Source of the DNA: Actinomadura sp. J1-007
GTDB taxonomy: Bacteria > Actinomycetota > Actinomycetes > Streptosporangiales > Streptosporangiaceae
Length of the DNA: 64,000 nucleotides
Assembly: GCF_009793335.1 (NCBI RefSeq)
Contig: NZ_WING01000001.1
Coordinates: 4,526,001-4,590,000, forward strand
Reading direction: 5' to 3'
Part shown: in pieces, positions 9,042 through 19,042 of the stretch
Layout: each line of letters opens with the position of its first letter
Numbering within the stretch: the first letter of the stretch is position 1
Program-made: the position numbers and the translations under genes
The notes under the pieces: model-generated
Told to the model about the DNA's origin: nothing
Database searches by the model: none
Seen by the model: the letters and a program-made list of their open reading frames with translations, nothing else

Positions 9042-10474
9042 ACGACGTACGGCCGGGCGCGTCCGCCGCCGCCGTCGCGGGGCTGCGGATCGCGATCGTG
9101 AACTGGCGCGACCCCTGGCATCCGGCCGCGGGGGGCGCCGAACGGTACGCCTGGGAGCTGGCCCGCCGCTTCGCCGCCGCGGGCGCCCGCGTCACGTACG
9201 TGACGTGCCGTTCGCCGGGGCAGCGGCGCCGCGAACGGGTCGAGGGCGTCGAGTTCGCCCGGATGGGCGGGCGGTTCACCGTCTACCCGCGCGTCCTCGC
9301 CTGGACGATGGCGCGCCGCCGCCGCTTCGACGCCGTGATCGACTGCCAGAACGGCATCCCGTTCTTCACGCCGTGGGCGCTGCCGCGCCGCGTCCCGGTG
9401 TTCTGCTCGATCTTCCACGTGCACGACGCGCAGTTCGGGCTGTACTTCCCCGGCTGGCTGGCGTGGGTCGGCCGGATGCTCGAAGGCCCCGTCGCGCGCT
9501 GGACGTACCGGCGGCACGCCTGCACGGCGATCTCCCTGACGACCATGACCGCCCTCCGCGAACGGCTCGCCTGGACGGGCCCGGTCTACCTCGTCCCGGT
9601 CGGCGTCACCGTCCCGGAGGCCCTGCCGGAGGCCGTTCCGGCGGGGCGGGGCGCGGGGCCGGAGCTGGTGTGCGTGACCCGGCTCGTTCCGCACAAGCGG
9701 GTGGAGCGGATCCTCGACCTCGCCGAACGGCTCCGCGACCAGCGGCCCGGCCTGCGGATCGGGATCGTGGGGCGGGGCCCCGAGGCTGAACGGCTCGCCG
9801 CCGAGGTCGCGGCGCGCGGGCTGTCGGACGCCGTCGTCCTGCACGGGTTCGTGTCGGAGGAGGAGAAGGCGGCGCTGGTGGCGCGGGCCGATCTGCATCT
9901 GAGCGCGTCGCAGGGCGAGGGCTGGGGGCTGTGCGTCGCGGAGGCCGCCGCGTTCGGCGTCCCGACCGTCGCGTACGACGTGGACGGGCTGCGCGACGCC
10001 GTCCGCGACGGCGTGACGGGGTGGCTGGTGCCCGAGGGCGACGACCTCGCCGGAACCGTCGAGCGCGCGCTGAAGGAGCTGGACGACCCGTCCCGCCGGG
10101 CCCGGATCGCCGCGGACTGCCGCGCCTGGGCGGGCGAGTTCGACTGGGCGCGGTCGGCCGCGCGGATGGCCGACCTCGTCGCGGCGGCCGTACGGAACGG
10201 GACGAGTTCGACGGCCGATTCCGGGGCGCACGTCGTGTCCGGGTACGGTGACGGGCACCCTCGGGTCGTGGAGGGCCCCCTGCGCGACGAGATCCTCCGC
10301 GACCCCGGCGCGGCGCTCACCGCGCGCCCCGCCACCCCGCTCGAACGCCTCCTCGGCCACCCCGACGGCGTCCCGAACGGACCCGCTGGCTGCGTCCCTG
10401 ACGGGCCCGCTGACGGTGTCCCGGACGGGCCTGCGGGCGGCGGCGTTCGGGGCGGGTCCGCGGGCGGCGGCTGA
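9038..10474 (+). CDS. family 4 glycosyltransferase (GT-B)
   Basis: Retaining GT-B glycosyltransferase. The N-terminal acceptor domain has NWRDPWHPAAGGAERYAWEL, with the glycine loop near residue 30. The C-terminal donor domain has VTRLVPHKRVERILDLAE, HGFVSEEEKAAL and the EX7E region SQGEGWGLCVAEAAAFGVP. It is translationally coupled (ATGA) to the GT2 gene. About 80 residues after the domain form a low-complexity tail with repeats of the type PDGPADGVPDGPAG, which GT4 enzymes do not normally have. The tail may be a real extension or read-through past an under-called base. It probably transfers a mannosyl or glucosyl unit to an envelope glycan or glycolipid; the substrate is unknown. Confidence 0.85.
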   Translation: MNDVRPGASAAAVAGLRIAIVNWRDPWHPAAGGAERYAWELARRFAAAGARVTYVTCRSPGQRRRERVEGVEFARMGGRFTVYPRVLAWTMARRRRFDAVIDCQNGIPFFTPWALPRRVPVFCSIFHVHDAQFGLYFPGWLAWVGRMLEGPVARWTYRRHACTAISLTTMTALRERLAWTGPVYLVPVGVTVPEALPEAVPAGRGAGPELVCVTRLVPHKRVERILDLAERLRDQRPGLRIGIVGRGPEAERLAAEVAARGLSDAVVLHGFVSEEEKAALVARADLHLSASQGEGWGLCVAEAAAFGVPTVAYDVDGLRDAVRDGVTGWLVPEGDDLAGTVERALKELDDPSRRARIAADCRAWAGEFDWARSAARMADLVAAAVRNGTSSTADSGAHVVSGYGDGHPRVVEGPLRDEILRDPGAALTARPATPLERLLGHPDGVPNGPAGCVPDGPADGVPDGPAGGGVRGGSAGGG

Positions 10475-10563
10475 GCGGGGCCGATACGCGCGGCGGGGCC
10501 GGAGGGCGCGCGGGGCGCGGGGCGCGGGGTTTCGACGCAGGCTGGGGAGGAGGCGCGAGCGGC

Positions 10564-13500
10564 ATGGCGACCACCACGGCGTGGGCCGACCGGCTCGCGC
10601 GCCGCGTGGACGACGCCGACCGGGACGACCGGCCGCCGCGGCCCGAGGTCGACGACCGGCTGCGCGAGCGGTTCCGCGTGCTGGTGTGCTGCCTGCTGCT
10701 GACCGTCCTCGCGACGTCCACCCGGCCGGGGCGGATCCTCGCCGACACCAAGATCGACATGGCGGTGAACCCGGTCGGGTTCCTCGGCCGGGCCCTGCAC
10801 CTGTGGGACCCCGAGCAGTTCGGGCAGCTCCAGAACCAGGCGTCCGGCTACTTCTTCCCGATGGGACCGTTCTACGCCGCCGGGCACCTGGCGGGCGTCC
10901 CGGCGTGGATGACCCAGCGGCTGTGGCTGGCGCTGCTGATGATCGCGGCGTTCCTCGGCGCGCGGCGGCTGGCGGCGCGGCTCGGCGCGGGCGGCCCGGT
11001 GACCCGGCTGCTCGCGGGCATGGCGTACGCGCTCGGGCCGCACGGATTGTCGGCGCTCGGCCAGAACTCCTGGGAGTACCTGCCGCTCGCGATGCTGCCC
11101 TGGATCGTCCTGCCGCTGGTCACGGCCGTCCAGACGGACGGGGGGCGGCTGCGGGCGGCGGCGCGTTCGGGGCTCGCGGTGGCGCTGTGCGGCGGGATCA
11201 ACGGGGCGGCGACCGTCGCCGTCCTCGCCGTCCCGGCCCTGTACCTGCTGACCCGGCCGCGCGGGACGGCCCGGCTGCGGCTCGCGGCGTGGTGGGCGGC
11301 GGCGGTCGGGTGCGCGGTCGCGTGGTGGCTGGTGCCGCTGCTGCTGACCGGGAAGTACGGCTTCTCGTGGCTCGGCTACACCGAGAAGGCCGACACCACG
11401 ACGTCCCAGGCGAGCCTGGTCAACGTGCTGCGCGGCGCCGAGCGCTGGATCAACTACCTGGACGCCTCGTCGCTGCCGGTCGGCCACACGCTGTCGGTGC
11501 AGACGGTGATGATCGTGGTGACGGCGCTGCTCGCCGCGCTCGGCCTCGCCGGGCTCGCCCGCCGCGACCTGCCCGAACGCACGTTCCTGCTGCTCGTCCT
11601 GCTGGCCGGGGTCGCGGTCGTCGCCGCCGGGCACGCGGGCGACCTCGCCGGTCCCGCCGCCGGGCCCGTCCGCGACCTGCTGGACGGGCCGCTCGCGCCG
11701 ATCCGCAACCTCTACAAGTTCGACGGGCTGCTGCGGCTGCCGCTCGCGATCGGCCTCGCGCACCTGCCCGGAACGCTCCGCAGGCCCCGCGCCCGGCTCG
11801 CGCTCCTCGCCGTCGCCGCCGCGACGCTCGCCGCCGTGGGCGCCCCGGCGCTGTCGAACGGCCTGGCGGGCACGGGCGACTTCACGGCCGTCCCCAAGTA
11901 CTGGAAGGACGCGGCGGCCTGGCTGAACGGGCGCGCGGGGGAGCAGGCCGTGGTGGCGCTGCCCGGCGCCCGGTTCGGCGACTACACCTGGGGCCGTCCG
12001 ATGGACGACATCATGCAGCCCCTGCTGAACGCCCGGTGGGGCGCGCGGCAGCTCGTCCCGCAGGGCTCTCCCGGGTACGCGCGCGTGATGGACGCGATCG
12101 ACCAGCGGGTCTCCGCCGGGCAGGGGTCGCCCGGCCTGACCGAGACCCTCGCGCGGATGGGCGTGCGCTACCTGCTCGTCCGCAACGACCTCACCCGCGC
12201 CGACCTGCGCGGCGCCTGGCCCGCGCGGGTGCACGAGGCGCTGGAGACCTCGCCGGGGATCAAGCGGGTCGCGGCGTTCGGCGACCAGGCGGCGGGCGGC
12301 TGGGCGGGCGACGCCGTCGGGTCGTACGACCAGCCGTACGCGCCCGTCGAGGTGTACGAGGTCGCGGACGCCGACGACGTGGTGGGCCTGCTCGACGCCG
12401 ATCGTGCGATCCGGCTGTACGGGGCGCCCGAGGGGATGCTGAGCCTGGCCGACAACGGCGTCCTCAACGGCCGTCCCGTCCTGCTGGACGGCGACGACCC
12501 GGACGCGCCCGCCGAGACCGTCGTGTCCGACGCGCTGCGCTGGCGCGAACGGGCCCTCGGCGAGATCCGCAGCCAGATCGGCCCGACGATGGCGGGCGAC
12601 CGGGCCCGTTCCGACACGCGGGGGCGCGGCGCCGACCCCGAGGAACCGGGCTGGGACCGCTACCGCACCACCGCCGGGTACACCGGCGTCGCGAACGTCA
12701 CCGCGTCCTCGTCCGCGTCCGACGCCGAGGCGATCCCCGGCCTCGACGACCCGGGCGCGGTCCCGTACGCCGCGCTCGACCGCGACCCGAAGAGCGAGTG
12801 GATCACCGGCGGCTTCGACGGGCCCGTCGGGCAGTGGCTGCGCGTGGACCTCAGCGCGCCCCGCGAGTTCGCCGGGACGGACGGCGTGGAGGTCGCGTTC
12901 CCGCAGAACGACTTCCTCGGCCCGCCGCCGTCCCGCGTCGCCGTCGACACGGCGGCGGGGACGGTCGAGCAGGAGGTCCAGCCGGTGTCCGGGCCGCAGC
13001 GGCTCAAGGTCCCGGCGGGCACGACGGGCTGGCTGCGCGTCCGCGTCCTCGCGCTCGCCCGGCAGCCCGCCGCGTTGGCCGGGGCGCGGGTGGCGATCTC
13101 CGACCTGCGGATCGACGGCGTCAACGCCGTCCGCTACCTCGACCTGCCCGCCGCCCCGGCCCCGGCCCCGGCCACCGGGAAGGACGGCAAGGACGGCAAG
13201 GCGGGCGCGGGGGCCGGGGAGGCTCCCGCGGCGGTGATGGCGCGGTCCGTCCCGCCGAGGCCCGAGTGCATGAAGGGCTCGGCGCGCTGGGTCTGCTCGC
13301 CGGAGCTGGGGCGCGGCGACGAGGAGGGCGGGACGTTCCGCCGCCGCTTCCCGTCCCCGGTGAAGGAGGCCGCGCGGATCACGGGGACCGCCGTGCTCAC
13401 CGACCCGGCGGCGATCGACCGGCTGACGCGCCACGGGTCCGAGGTCACGGTGTCGGCCAGCTCGTCGTGGACGCGGCACCCGGCGGGGCTGCCCCGGTCG

Positions 13501-14940
13501 GCGTTCGACGGCAACCCCGCCACGACCTGGGCCGCGGCCGGCGACGACCGCGACCCGACCCTCACGGTCGGGTGGCGCGGCGCGCGGCGGCTGAGCGAGC
13601 TGACCGTACGGCGCCCGCCCGGCGTGACCGGCGCGCTCCGCCTGACCCTGACCGGCGCTCACGGCGAGGTCCGCGAGGGCCTGGCCGACCGGTCGGGACG
13701 GTTCGCGTTCCAGCCGATGACGACCGACCGGCTGACGCTGCGGCTCGGCTCGTCCCAGAAGCCCGTGCAGGTCACCGACCTGGTCGTCCCGGGCGTCCGG
13801 CCGCTCACCGGCTCGGGGTTCACGCCGTTCACCACGCCGTGCGGGCAGGGCCCGGCCGTCCAGGTGAACGGGGCGCGGGCGCGGACCCGCGTCACCGCCA
13901 CGGTGGACGAGGTGCTCGGCGGCCGTCCGGTGCGCTTCGAGACCTGCGGCTCCGCGCCGTCCGTCAAGGCCGGGCAGAACGTCGTCAGCGCGGGCGGCCC
14001 GTACCTGGTCGGCTCCATGGTGGTGGACCCCGGCAGCCGCCTCGGCGCGGCGAAGCAGGCGGCCACCGGCCCGGTCGAGGTCAGGAGCTGGGGCAAGGGC
14101 GAACGCGAGGTCGGCGTGGACGCGGCCAAGGCGTCGTACCTGGTCGTCAACGAGAACTACAACCGGGGCTGGCACGCGCACGTCGAGGGCGGGCCCGAGC
14201 TGCGTCCCGTACGGCTCGACGGCTGGCGGCAGGCGTGGGCCGTCCCGGCGGGCACCAAGGGCACCGTGAAGCTCTCCTACGAGCCCGACACCGTCTACCG
14301 GGCGTCGCTGCTCGTCGGCTTCAACCTACTGATCGTCCTGCTGATCGCCGCGGTCTGGGCGCGTCCGGCGCGGGGCCGTCCCGAGCCGGCGCCCGCCTCC
14401 CCGGCCGCCCCGGGCCCCGCCGCCCGCGTCGCGGCCCTCGCCCTGGCCGCCGCGCTCGGCTTCTGGCTGGCGGGCGTTCCGGGCCTGGCCGCGACCGCGC
14501 TCGTGGCGCTCGCCAGCGACTGGGCGCAGCGCCGCCCCGGCGGAACGGCGCGCGGCCTGCGTTCGGTCTGGCCGGTCGTCGCCGCGATGACGGCGGCCGG
14601 GGCGCTGCTGGCGGCGGCGGGCCGGATCGGCGCGAGCGGCGCGTCCGCCGACGTCCTCGGCGACGTCGCCCCGCAACTGCTGTGCCTGCTGGTCATCGGA
14701 CGCCTCGCCGGCACCCTCGCCGCCCCCCGCGACCCGGACAGCTGGCTGAGCACCGGCGTGGACCTCCAGTGGGTCACCGCCCCGCAGCCCCCGCGGCCGG
14801 GCCCGTCATCCGAGCCCTCGCCCCCGCCCGCGCCCGCGCATCCGGGTGCGTCCACGCGGGCCGACGGGCGCTTCACCGCGGGGCCGCGTCCCGCGCCCGG
14901 CGGGGCCCCGCGGCCGGACCGAACCCAAGACCACCGCTGA
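10564..14940 (+). CDS. aftD: AftD-like alpha-(1->3)-arabinofuranosyltransferase (DUF3367)
   Basis: Very large membrane GT-C glycosyltransferase (1458 residues). In mycobacteria AftD adds alpha-1,3-arabinofuranose branches from decaprenyl-phospho-arabinose on the outer face of the membrane. The N-terminal half has many transmembrane helices. The first outer loop carries the motif LADTKIDMAVNPVGFL, with the acidic residues expected of GT-C enzymes, followed by LHLWDPEQFGQLQNQASGYF. The C-terminal half is extracytoplasmic, with F5/8-type carbohydrate-binding modules (AFDGNPATTWAAAGDDRDPT). Two to four helices close the protein. The ATG at 10564 has the ribosome site GGGAGGAGG. Organisms of this group are not expected to make arabinogalactan, so the acceptor is an open question. 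Confidence 0.85.
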   Translation: MATTTAWADRLARRVDDADRDDRPPRPEVDDRLRERFRVLVCCLLLTVLATSTRPGRILADTKIDMAVNPVGFLGRALHLWDPEQFGQLQNQASGYFFPMGPFYAAGHLAGVPAWMTQRLWLALLMIAAFLGARRLAARLGAGGPVTRLLAGMAYALGPHGLSALGQNSWEYLPLAMLPWIVLPLVTAVQTDGGRLRAAARSGLAVALCGGINGAATVAVLAVPALYLLTRPRGTARLRLAAWWAAAVGCAVAWWLVPLLLTGKYGFSWLGYTEKADTTTSQASLVNVLRGAERWINYLDASSLPVGHTLSVQTVMIVVTALLAALGLAGLARRDLPERTFLLLVLLAGVAVVAAGHAGDLAGPAAGPVRDLLDGPLAPIRNLYKFDGLLRLPLAIGLAHLPGTLRRPRARLALLAVAAATLAAVGAPALSNGLAGTGDFTAVPKYWKDAAAWLNGRAGEQAVVALPGARFGDYTWGRPMDDIMQPLLNARWGARQLVPQGSPGYARVMDAIDQRVSAGQGSPGLTETLARMGVRYLLVRNDLTRADLRGAWPARVHEALETSPGIKRVAAFGDQAAGGWAGDAVGSYDQPYAPVEVYEVADADDVVGLLDADRAIRLYGAPEGMLSLADNGVLNGRPVLLDGDDPDAPAETVVSDALRWRERALGEIRSQIGPTMAGDRARSDTRGRGADPEEPGWDRYRTTAGYTGVANVTASSSASDAEAIPGLDDPGAVPYAALDRDPKSEWITGGFDGPVGQWLRVDLSAPREFAGTDGVEVAFPQNDFLGPPPSRVAVDTAAGTVEQEVQPVSGPQRLKVPAGTTGWLRVRVLALARQPAALAGARVAISDLRIDGVNAVRYLDLPAAPAPAPATGKDGKDGKAGAGAGEAPAAVMARSVPPRPECMKGSARWVCSPELGRGDEEGGTFRRRFPSPVKEAARITGTAVLTDPAAIDRLTRHGSEVTVSASSSWTRHPAGLPRSAFDGNPATTWAAAGDDRDPTLTVGWRGARRLSELTVRRPPGVTGALRLTLTGAHGEVREGLADRSGRFAFQPMTTDRLTLRLGSSQKPVQVTDLVVPGVRPLTGSGFTPFTTPCGQGPAVQVNGARARTRVTATVDEVLGGRPVRFETCGSAPSVKAGQNVVSAGGPYLVGSMVVDPGSRLGAAKQAATGPVEVRSWGKGEREVGVDAAKASYLVVNENYNRGWHAHVEGGPELRPVRLDGWRQAWAVPAGTKGTVKLSYEPDTVYRASLLVGFNLLIVLLIAAVWARPARGRPEPAPASPAAPGPAARVAALALAAALGFWLAGVPGLAATALVALASDWAQRRPGGTARGLRSVWPVVAAMTAAGALLAAAGRIGASGASADVLGDVAPQLLCLLVIGRLAGTLAAPRDPDSWLSTGVDLQWVTAPQPPRPGPSSEPSPPPAPAHPGASTRADGRFTAGPRPAPGGAPRPDRTQDHR

Positions 14941-14973
14941 CGTCCGCCGCGTACCCCACCGGTACGGGCTGGA

Positions 14974-16473
14974 CTAGCGGGCGTTCGGCGGGGTCTCCTG
15001 GTGGCCCGGGAACGGCGCGGGAGCCTCGTGCGGGGCCGTGCCGGGCGGTGAGGCGAAGATCGTGGCCTGCGCCGGGGCGGGCGCGGGCGGCGCGGGGCGG
15101 CGGGGCAGGAGGCGGGAGCCGAGGCGGCGTACGGGCTCCTCGACCAGATGGTGGCTCAGGGCGGCCACGCCCACGGTGAGGACGGTGCAGACGGGCAGGT
15201 CGATCAGCATGTTCCCGGTGAACGGCCGGTGGTCGGTGACGTCGAACCACACGAAGATCACCACGAACTGCCACAGGAACACCCCGTACGAGATCCGCCC
15301 GAGGTAGGCCATCGTCCGGTTGCCGAGGACCCGGCCGATCACCGGGTGCGAGGCCGGGGCGAGCGCGACGGGGGCCACGAGGAACGCCGCGACCAGGCCG
15401 TACAGGACGAGTTGCAGCTCCGAGGTCCAGACGTTGGTCTCGTACAGGCGGGAGACGCCGGTCAGCGGGGTCGCGGCGACGCAGTACAGGAGCGCGGACG
15501 TCGTCCAGCACATGCCCCACGAGGCGCCGACCGTACGGCAGAAGCGGCGGACGGGGCCGTCCGGGCCGTGCTCGGCGTTGGCCCACACCGACAGGACCGC
15601 GAGGGCCATCCCGACGCCGAACCACGCCAGGTAGCGCGGCAGCCAGTTGCCGTAGAACTCGCGGCCGTCCACGGGGCCGAGCGCCAGGACGTACAGCGCC
15701 GACAGGGCCGCGTACGCGCCGACGCCGTACAGCAGCCGCCGGGCCCGCCCGTCGAGGTCGCCGCCGCGGCGCGCCCACAGGCCGAGCAGCGCGGCGGCGG
15801 CCGGGAGCGTGACGTAGAAGGCGGCCTCGACCGTCAGGCTCCAGATCTGGCCCATGCCCTTCGGGCCGAGGTGGTCGTTCCACCAGGGCGTCCGGTCGTA
15901 GGAGTAGGTCAGCGTGAGCGTCTGCGCCCAGTGCCACGCGTCGGCGAGGTGGTCGCGCGCGTACAGCAGGGTGCTCGCCACGACCAGCAGCCAGTACGCG
16001 GGCAGGAGCCGGACGGCGCGCTTCCAGAGGTACGGCCCGGAGCCGGGCGGCGGGCGCAGGCCGAGCGCGGCGGAGGCCCACGGCCGGTAGAGCAGCAGCC
16101 CGGAGAGCGTGAAGAAGATCGGCACCCCGATCTCGCCGCGCGACAGCAGCGACGGGACGGCGCCCTGCCGCATCAGGTACCCGGTGCTCGCCGCGACGTG
16201 GAACACCAGGACCGCGAGCGCCGCGACCGCCCGTACGCCGTCGAGCGCGTCGTGGTGGCCCGAGATCGTCGGCAGCCCGCCGTCCCCGGACGTCGGCCGG
16301 GGCGCCGGGGCTGCTGGGGCGGTGCGGGTGCGTTCATGGGCGCCGGGGGTGGGGGTGGGGGACGGTCTGGTCGCGGTCGAGGTGGCGTCAGCGTATCCGA
16401 GCCCCGCGCCGCGGCCCTCCGCGCGAGGCGGGCGCGCGTTCACCCCGTCCGCGCGGGGCGTGGGCGCGTTCAC
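14974..16473 (-). CDS. acyltransferase-3 family (OafA/YrhL-like) membrane protein
   Basis: Membrane O-acyltransferase of about 499 residues with some ten helices, which transfers acetyl or another acyl group to envelope sugars or small molecules. After a Pro/Ala/Thr-rich arm of about 85 residues comes the signature LDGVRAVAALAVLVFHVAAS, with the conserved His. RGEIGVPIFFTLSGLLLYRP follows, and later ISYGVFLWQF. It ends in a Pro-rich tail. The GTG start overlaps the stop of the upstream glycosyltransferase gene (GTGA), so the two are coupled. It runs tail to tail with the AftD-like gene. Shorter starts near residue 85 cannot be excluded. Confidence 0.85.
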   Translation of the reverse strand: MNAPTPRADGVNARPPRAEGRGAGLGYADATSTATRPSPTPTPGAHERTRTAPAAPAPRPTSGDGGLPTISGHHDALDGVRAVAALAVLVFHVAASTGYLMRQGAVPSLLSRGEIGVPIFFTLSGLLLYRPWASAALGLRPPPGSGPYLWKRAVRLLPAYWLLVVASTLLYARDHLADAWHWAQTLTLTYSYDRTPWWNDHLGPKGMGQIWSLTVEAAFYVTLPAAAALLGLWARRGGDLDGRARRLLYGVGAYAALSALYVLALGPVDGREFYGNWLPRYLAWFGVGMALAVLSVWANAEHGPDGPVRRFCRTVGASWGMCWTTSALLYCVAATPLTGVSRLYETNVWTSELQLVLYGLVAAFLVAPVALAPASHPVIGRVLGNRTMAYLGRISYGVFLWQFVVIFVWFDVTDHRPFTGNMLIDLPVCTVLTVGVAALSHHLVEEPVRRLGSRLLPRRPAPPAPAPAQATIFASPPGTAPHEAPAPFPGHQETPPNAR

Positions 16474-17314
16474 TCGCGGTGGGGGCGGCGGGAGCCGGTC
16501 AGGAGTCCGGCCGCCTCGGCGGCCTTGAGCAGGGCCAGGCCCGCCAGATGCCAGGGGGTGGTGGCGGCGAGCAGGCGCCGCAGCGACCCCGGCCGGCCGA
16601 ACGAGCGGGCCGTCGGCCGGGCCCGGTAGGCGGGGAGCCAGCGGCCGTAGTAGCGGCGCTTGCGGTACGCGCCGCGCAGCGTGATGCGGCCCTCGTCGTG
16701 CCAGACGACGGACGCGACGCGGCCGACGCCGAAGCCCTCGGCCGCGACCCGGTCGGCGAGGTCCCAGTCCTCGAACGCGCTGAGGCCCTCGTCGTAGCCC
16801 CCGGCGCGTTCCAGGGCCGTGCGGCGGAAGATCCGCGCGGCCTCCACGGTCGGGTCGCCGAGGTAGGAGCGCTTCTCCCGGACCCGGCAGGCGGCGAGGA
16901 AGCCCTCCCCGAACGACAGCTCGGGGATCACCAGCGCGCCGAGGCCCGCGTCGGCGTCGAACAGGGCCTCGGCCTCGGCCGCCACGCCCGGCTCCAGCAC
17001 CATGTCGGAGTCGACGAACGCGACGAGGCCGCCCGCGCCCTCGCGCCAGCCGAGGTTGCGCTGGGCGCTGCGCTCGGGCCCGTGGTCGAGGACGGCGTCG
17101 GCGTGCGCCTCGGCGATCGCGCGGGTGGCGTCGGACGAGCCGTTGTCGACGACGATCAGCTCGACCGGGCGGGTCTGGGCCCGGACGGAGGCGAGGCAGC
17201 GTTCGAGGGTGCGGGCCGAGTTCCGGGTCGGGACCACGACGGTCACCCGCGGCGGCGTCGTCAGCGTGGCCTCCCAGGTCTGGTGGGTGTCGAAGAGGGT
17301 AGCGCCCGGGTCAT
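16470..17314 (-). CDS. family 2 glycosyltransferase
   Basis: GT-A glycosyltransferase domain. It has VTVVVPTRNSARTLERCLAS, the nucleotide site VVDNGSSDATRA, the metal motif FVDSDMVLEP and the late acceptor motif FEDWDLADRVAAEGF. The C-terminal part ends RRPHRE. In the sequence as given the reading frame runs in without a stop from the MFS carrier upstream. The coding start is either the GTG at 17246 or, if one G was lost, the ATG at 17314, which would overlap the MFS stop as ATGA. I give the second. It is coupled to the acyltransferase downstream. The sugar and acceptor are unknown. Confidence 0.75.
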
Positions 17315-18916
17315 CCGGCGCCGGGGCGGCGGGCTCGCCGGGCGCGGCGGGACGGAGGTCGCGGGGGAGCAGGACGGAGAGCACGGCCGCCACGGCGAAC
17401 GCGGCGGCCCCGAACGCGAGCGCGCCCGGCATGGCCCCGACGTCCGCGCCCGTACCGGCCCCGTCTCCCGGGTGGGCGGCGCCGGAGGCGGAGCCGAAGA
17501 ACAGGATCCCGGCGGCGGCGACGCCGAGGACGCCCGCGAGCTGCGTCACCGAGTTGAACACGCCGGAGGCGGCCCCGGCGCTGTGCTCCGGGACGTCCGC
17601 GATCACCGCGTTCGCCAGGATCGGCAGGGCCAGCCCCATCCCGAGGCCGCACGCGAACAGCCACGGCGCGATCGGCCAGGGCGCGAGGCCGCGGCCCGCG
17701 TGGGCGGCCAGCAGGGCGAGCCCGGCCGTTCCGGCGGTCATGACCGTGGTTCCGGCGCCGACCAGCGCGCGGGCCCGGCGCAGGCCCCTGCGGTGCGTGA
17801 ACTGCGCGGTGCAGGCCACCCCGGCGGGCCAGGCGAGGCCGACGAGCGCGACCTTCATCGGCGACCAGCCCAGCCCGAACTGCAAGCCCCACGTCAGCGT
17901 GATGAAGCACGCCGCGACGCCCGCGAACAGCGCCAGCGCGAGCGGCAGCCCCGCGCGGAACGACCGCCGCCGGAACAGGGAGGGCGGGACGAGGGGGCCG
18001 CGCGGAGCCGTTCGCGCCTGCGCTCGTACACCGCGAAGGCGGCGAGGGCGGGGACGGAGCAGGCCAGCAGCGCGACGCTCCAGGCGGGCCAGCCGAGCTC
18101 GCGCCCCTGGATCAGCGGGAACGTGGCGAGGAGCGAGGCGGCGCTCATCAGCGCCGCCCCGCCGAGGTCGAGCCGTCCCCGCGCCGCGCCGGACACGCCG
18201 GCACGGGCCCGGTCGGGGTCCATCCAGCGGACGGCCCCGGCGAACGCGGCGAGCCCGACGGGGACGTTCACATAGAAGATCGCGCGCCAGCCGAGGCCGA
18301 GCAGGCCGTGCTCGGTGAGGCCGTGGTCGATCAGGACGCCGCCGAGGATCGGCCCGCTGACCTGGGCGACGCCGAGCAGCCCGCCGTACAGGCTGAACGC
18401 GAGGGTCCGGTCGCGGCCCGGCGGGAAGCGGACGGTGATGAGGGACAGCGCCTGCGGGACCATGATCCCCGCGAACGCGCCCTGCGCGGCGCGGGCGGCG
18501 ATCAGCATCCCGGGGGAGGACGCGGCGCCCGCCGCCACCGAGGCGGCCGTGAACCCCGCGACCCCGGCGAGGAACACCCGCCGCCGCCCGAGCAGGTCGC
18601 CGAGCCGCCCGCCGGTGATCAGCAGCAGCGCGTAGGCGAGGGCGTAGACCGAGACCGTCCACTGCCCGGCCGCGTAGGAGGCGCCGAGGTCGCGCTGGAC
18701 GCGGGGCAGCGCCACGTTCATGATCGTCACGTCCACCAGGTCCATGAACGTGGCGAGCAGCACGGCGGCGAGCGCCAGCCACCGCCGTCCCGGCAGCCGG
18801 AGCGCCGCCCGTCCCGGCAGCCGGAGCGGCCCCCGGCCGGACGGCCCGGGCCGCGCCCGCGCGGGCGCGCGAGGGCCCGGGGGCGGCGGCTGCCGGACCG
18901 GCATGGGCGTGCTCAC
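17311..18916 (-). CDS. MFS transporter, DHA2/EmrB-QacA type (frame broken near 17995)
   Basis: Proton-driven major facilitator exporter. The N-terminal half (18916 to about 18000) has TFMDLVDVTIMNVALPRVQR in helix 1, the motif-A stretch GGRLGDLLGRRRVFLAG and motif C GPILGGVLID. The second half is in another frame, starting PLVPPSLFRRRSFRAG. One extra base in the G5 run at 17993-17997 joins the halves as RAAPLVPPSLF. The C-terminal half then runs into the glycosyltransferase frame without a stop. A further lost base upstream of 17314 would give a normal TGA at 17313-17311. It is probably a drug or metabolite exporter; the substrate is unknown. The start region has a Pro-rich arm of about 45 residues. 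Confidence 0.75.
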
Positions 18917-19042
18917 CTCGCGGAGGTAGGGCGTTCCCGGGGCTTATTGGACGGTTGGTACTAATGGGTCATGTAGGGTAACGCGGACCCGGCGGAAGCG
19001 GTCCCCGAGGTCACGCGACGACGGCATTCTGGGGAGATGAGC

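Noticed and set aside
9586..14181. A 1531-codon open frame antisense to the AftD-like gene
   Set aside because: It has no recognisable domain, is Arg/Pro/Gly-rich and mirrors the third-position GC of the plus-strand gene. It is a shadow of high-GC coding sequence, as are other long antisense frames in the window.
18940..18965. Possible operator upstream of the MFS gene (TATTGGACGGTTGGTACTAA)
   Set aside because: The palindrome is weak (many mismatches between the arms), with no adjacent regulator gene to support it.
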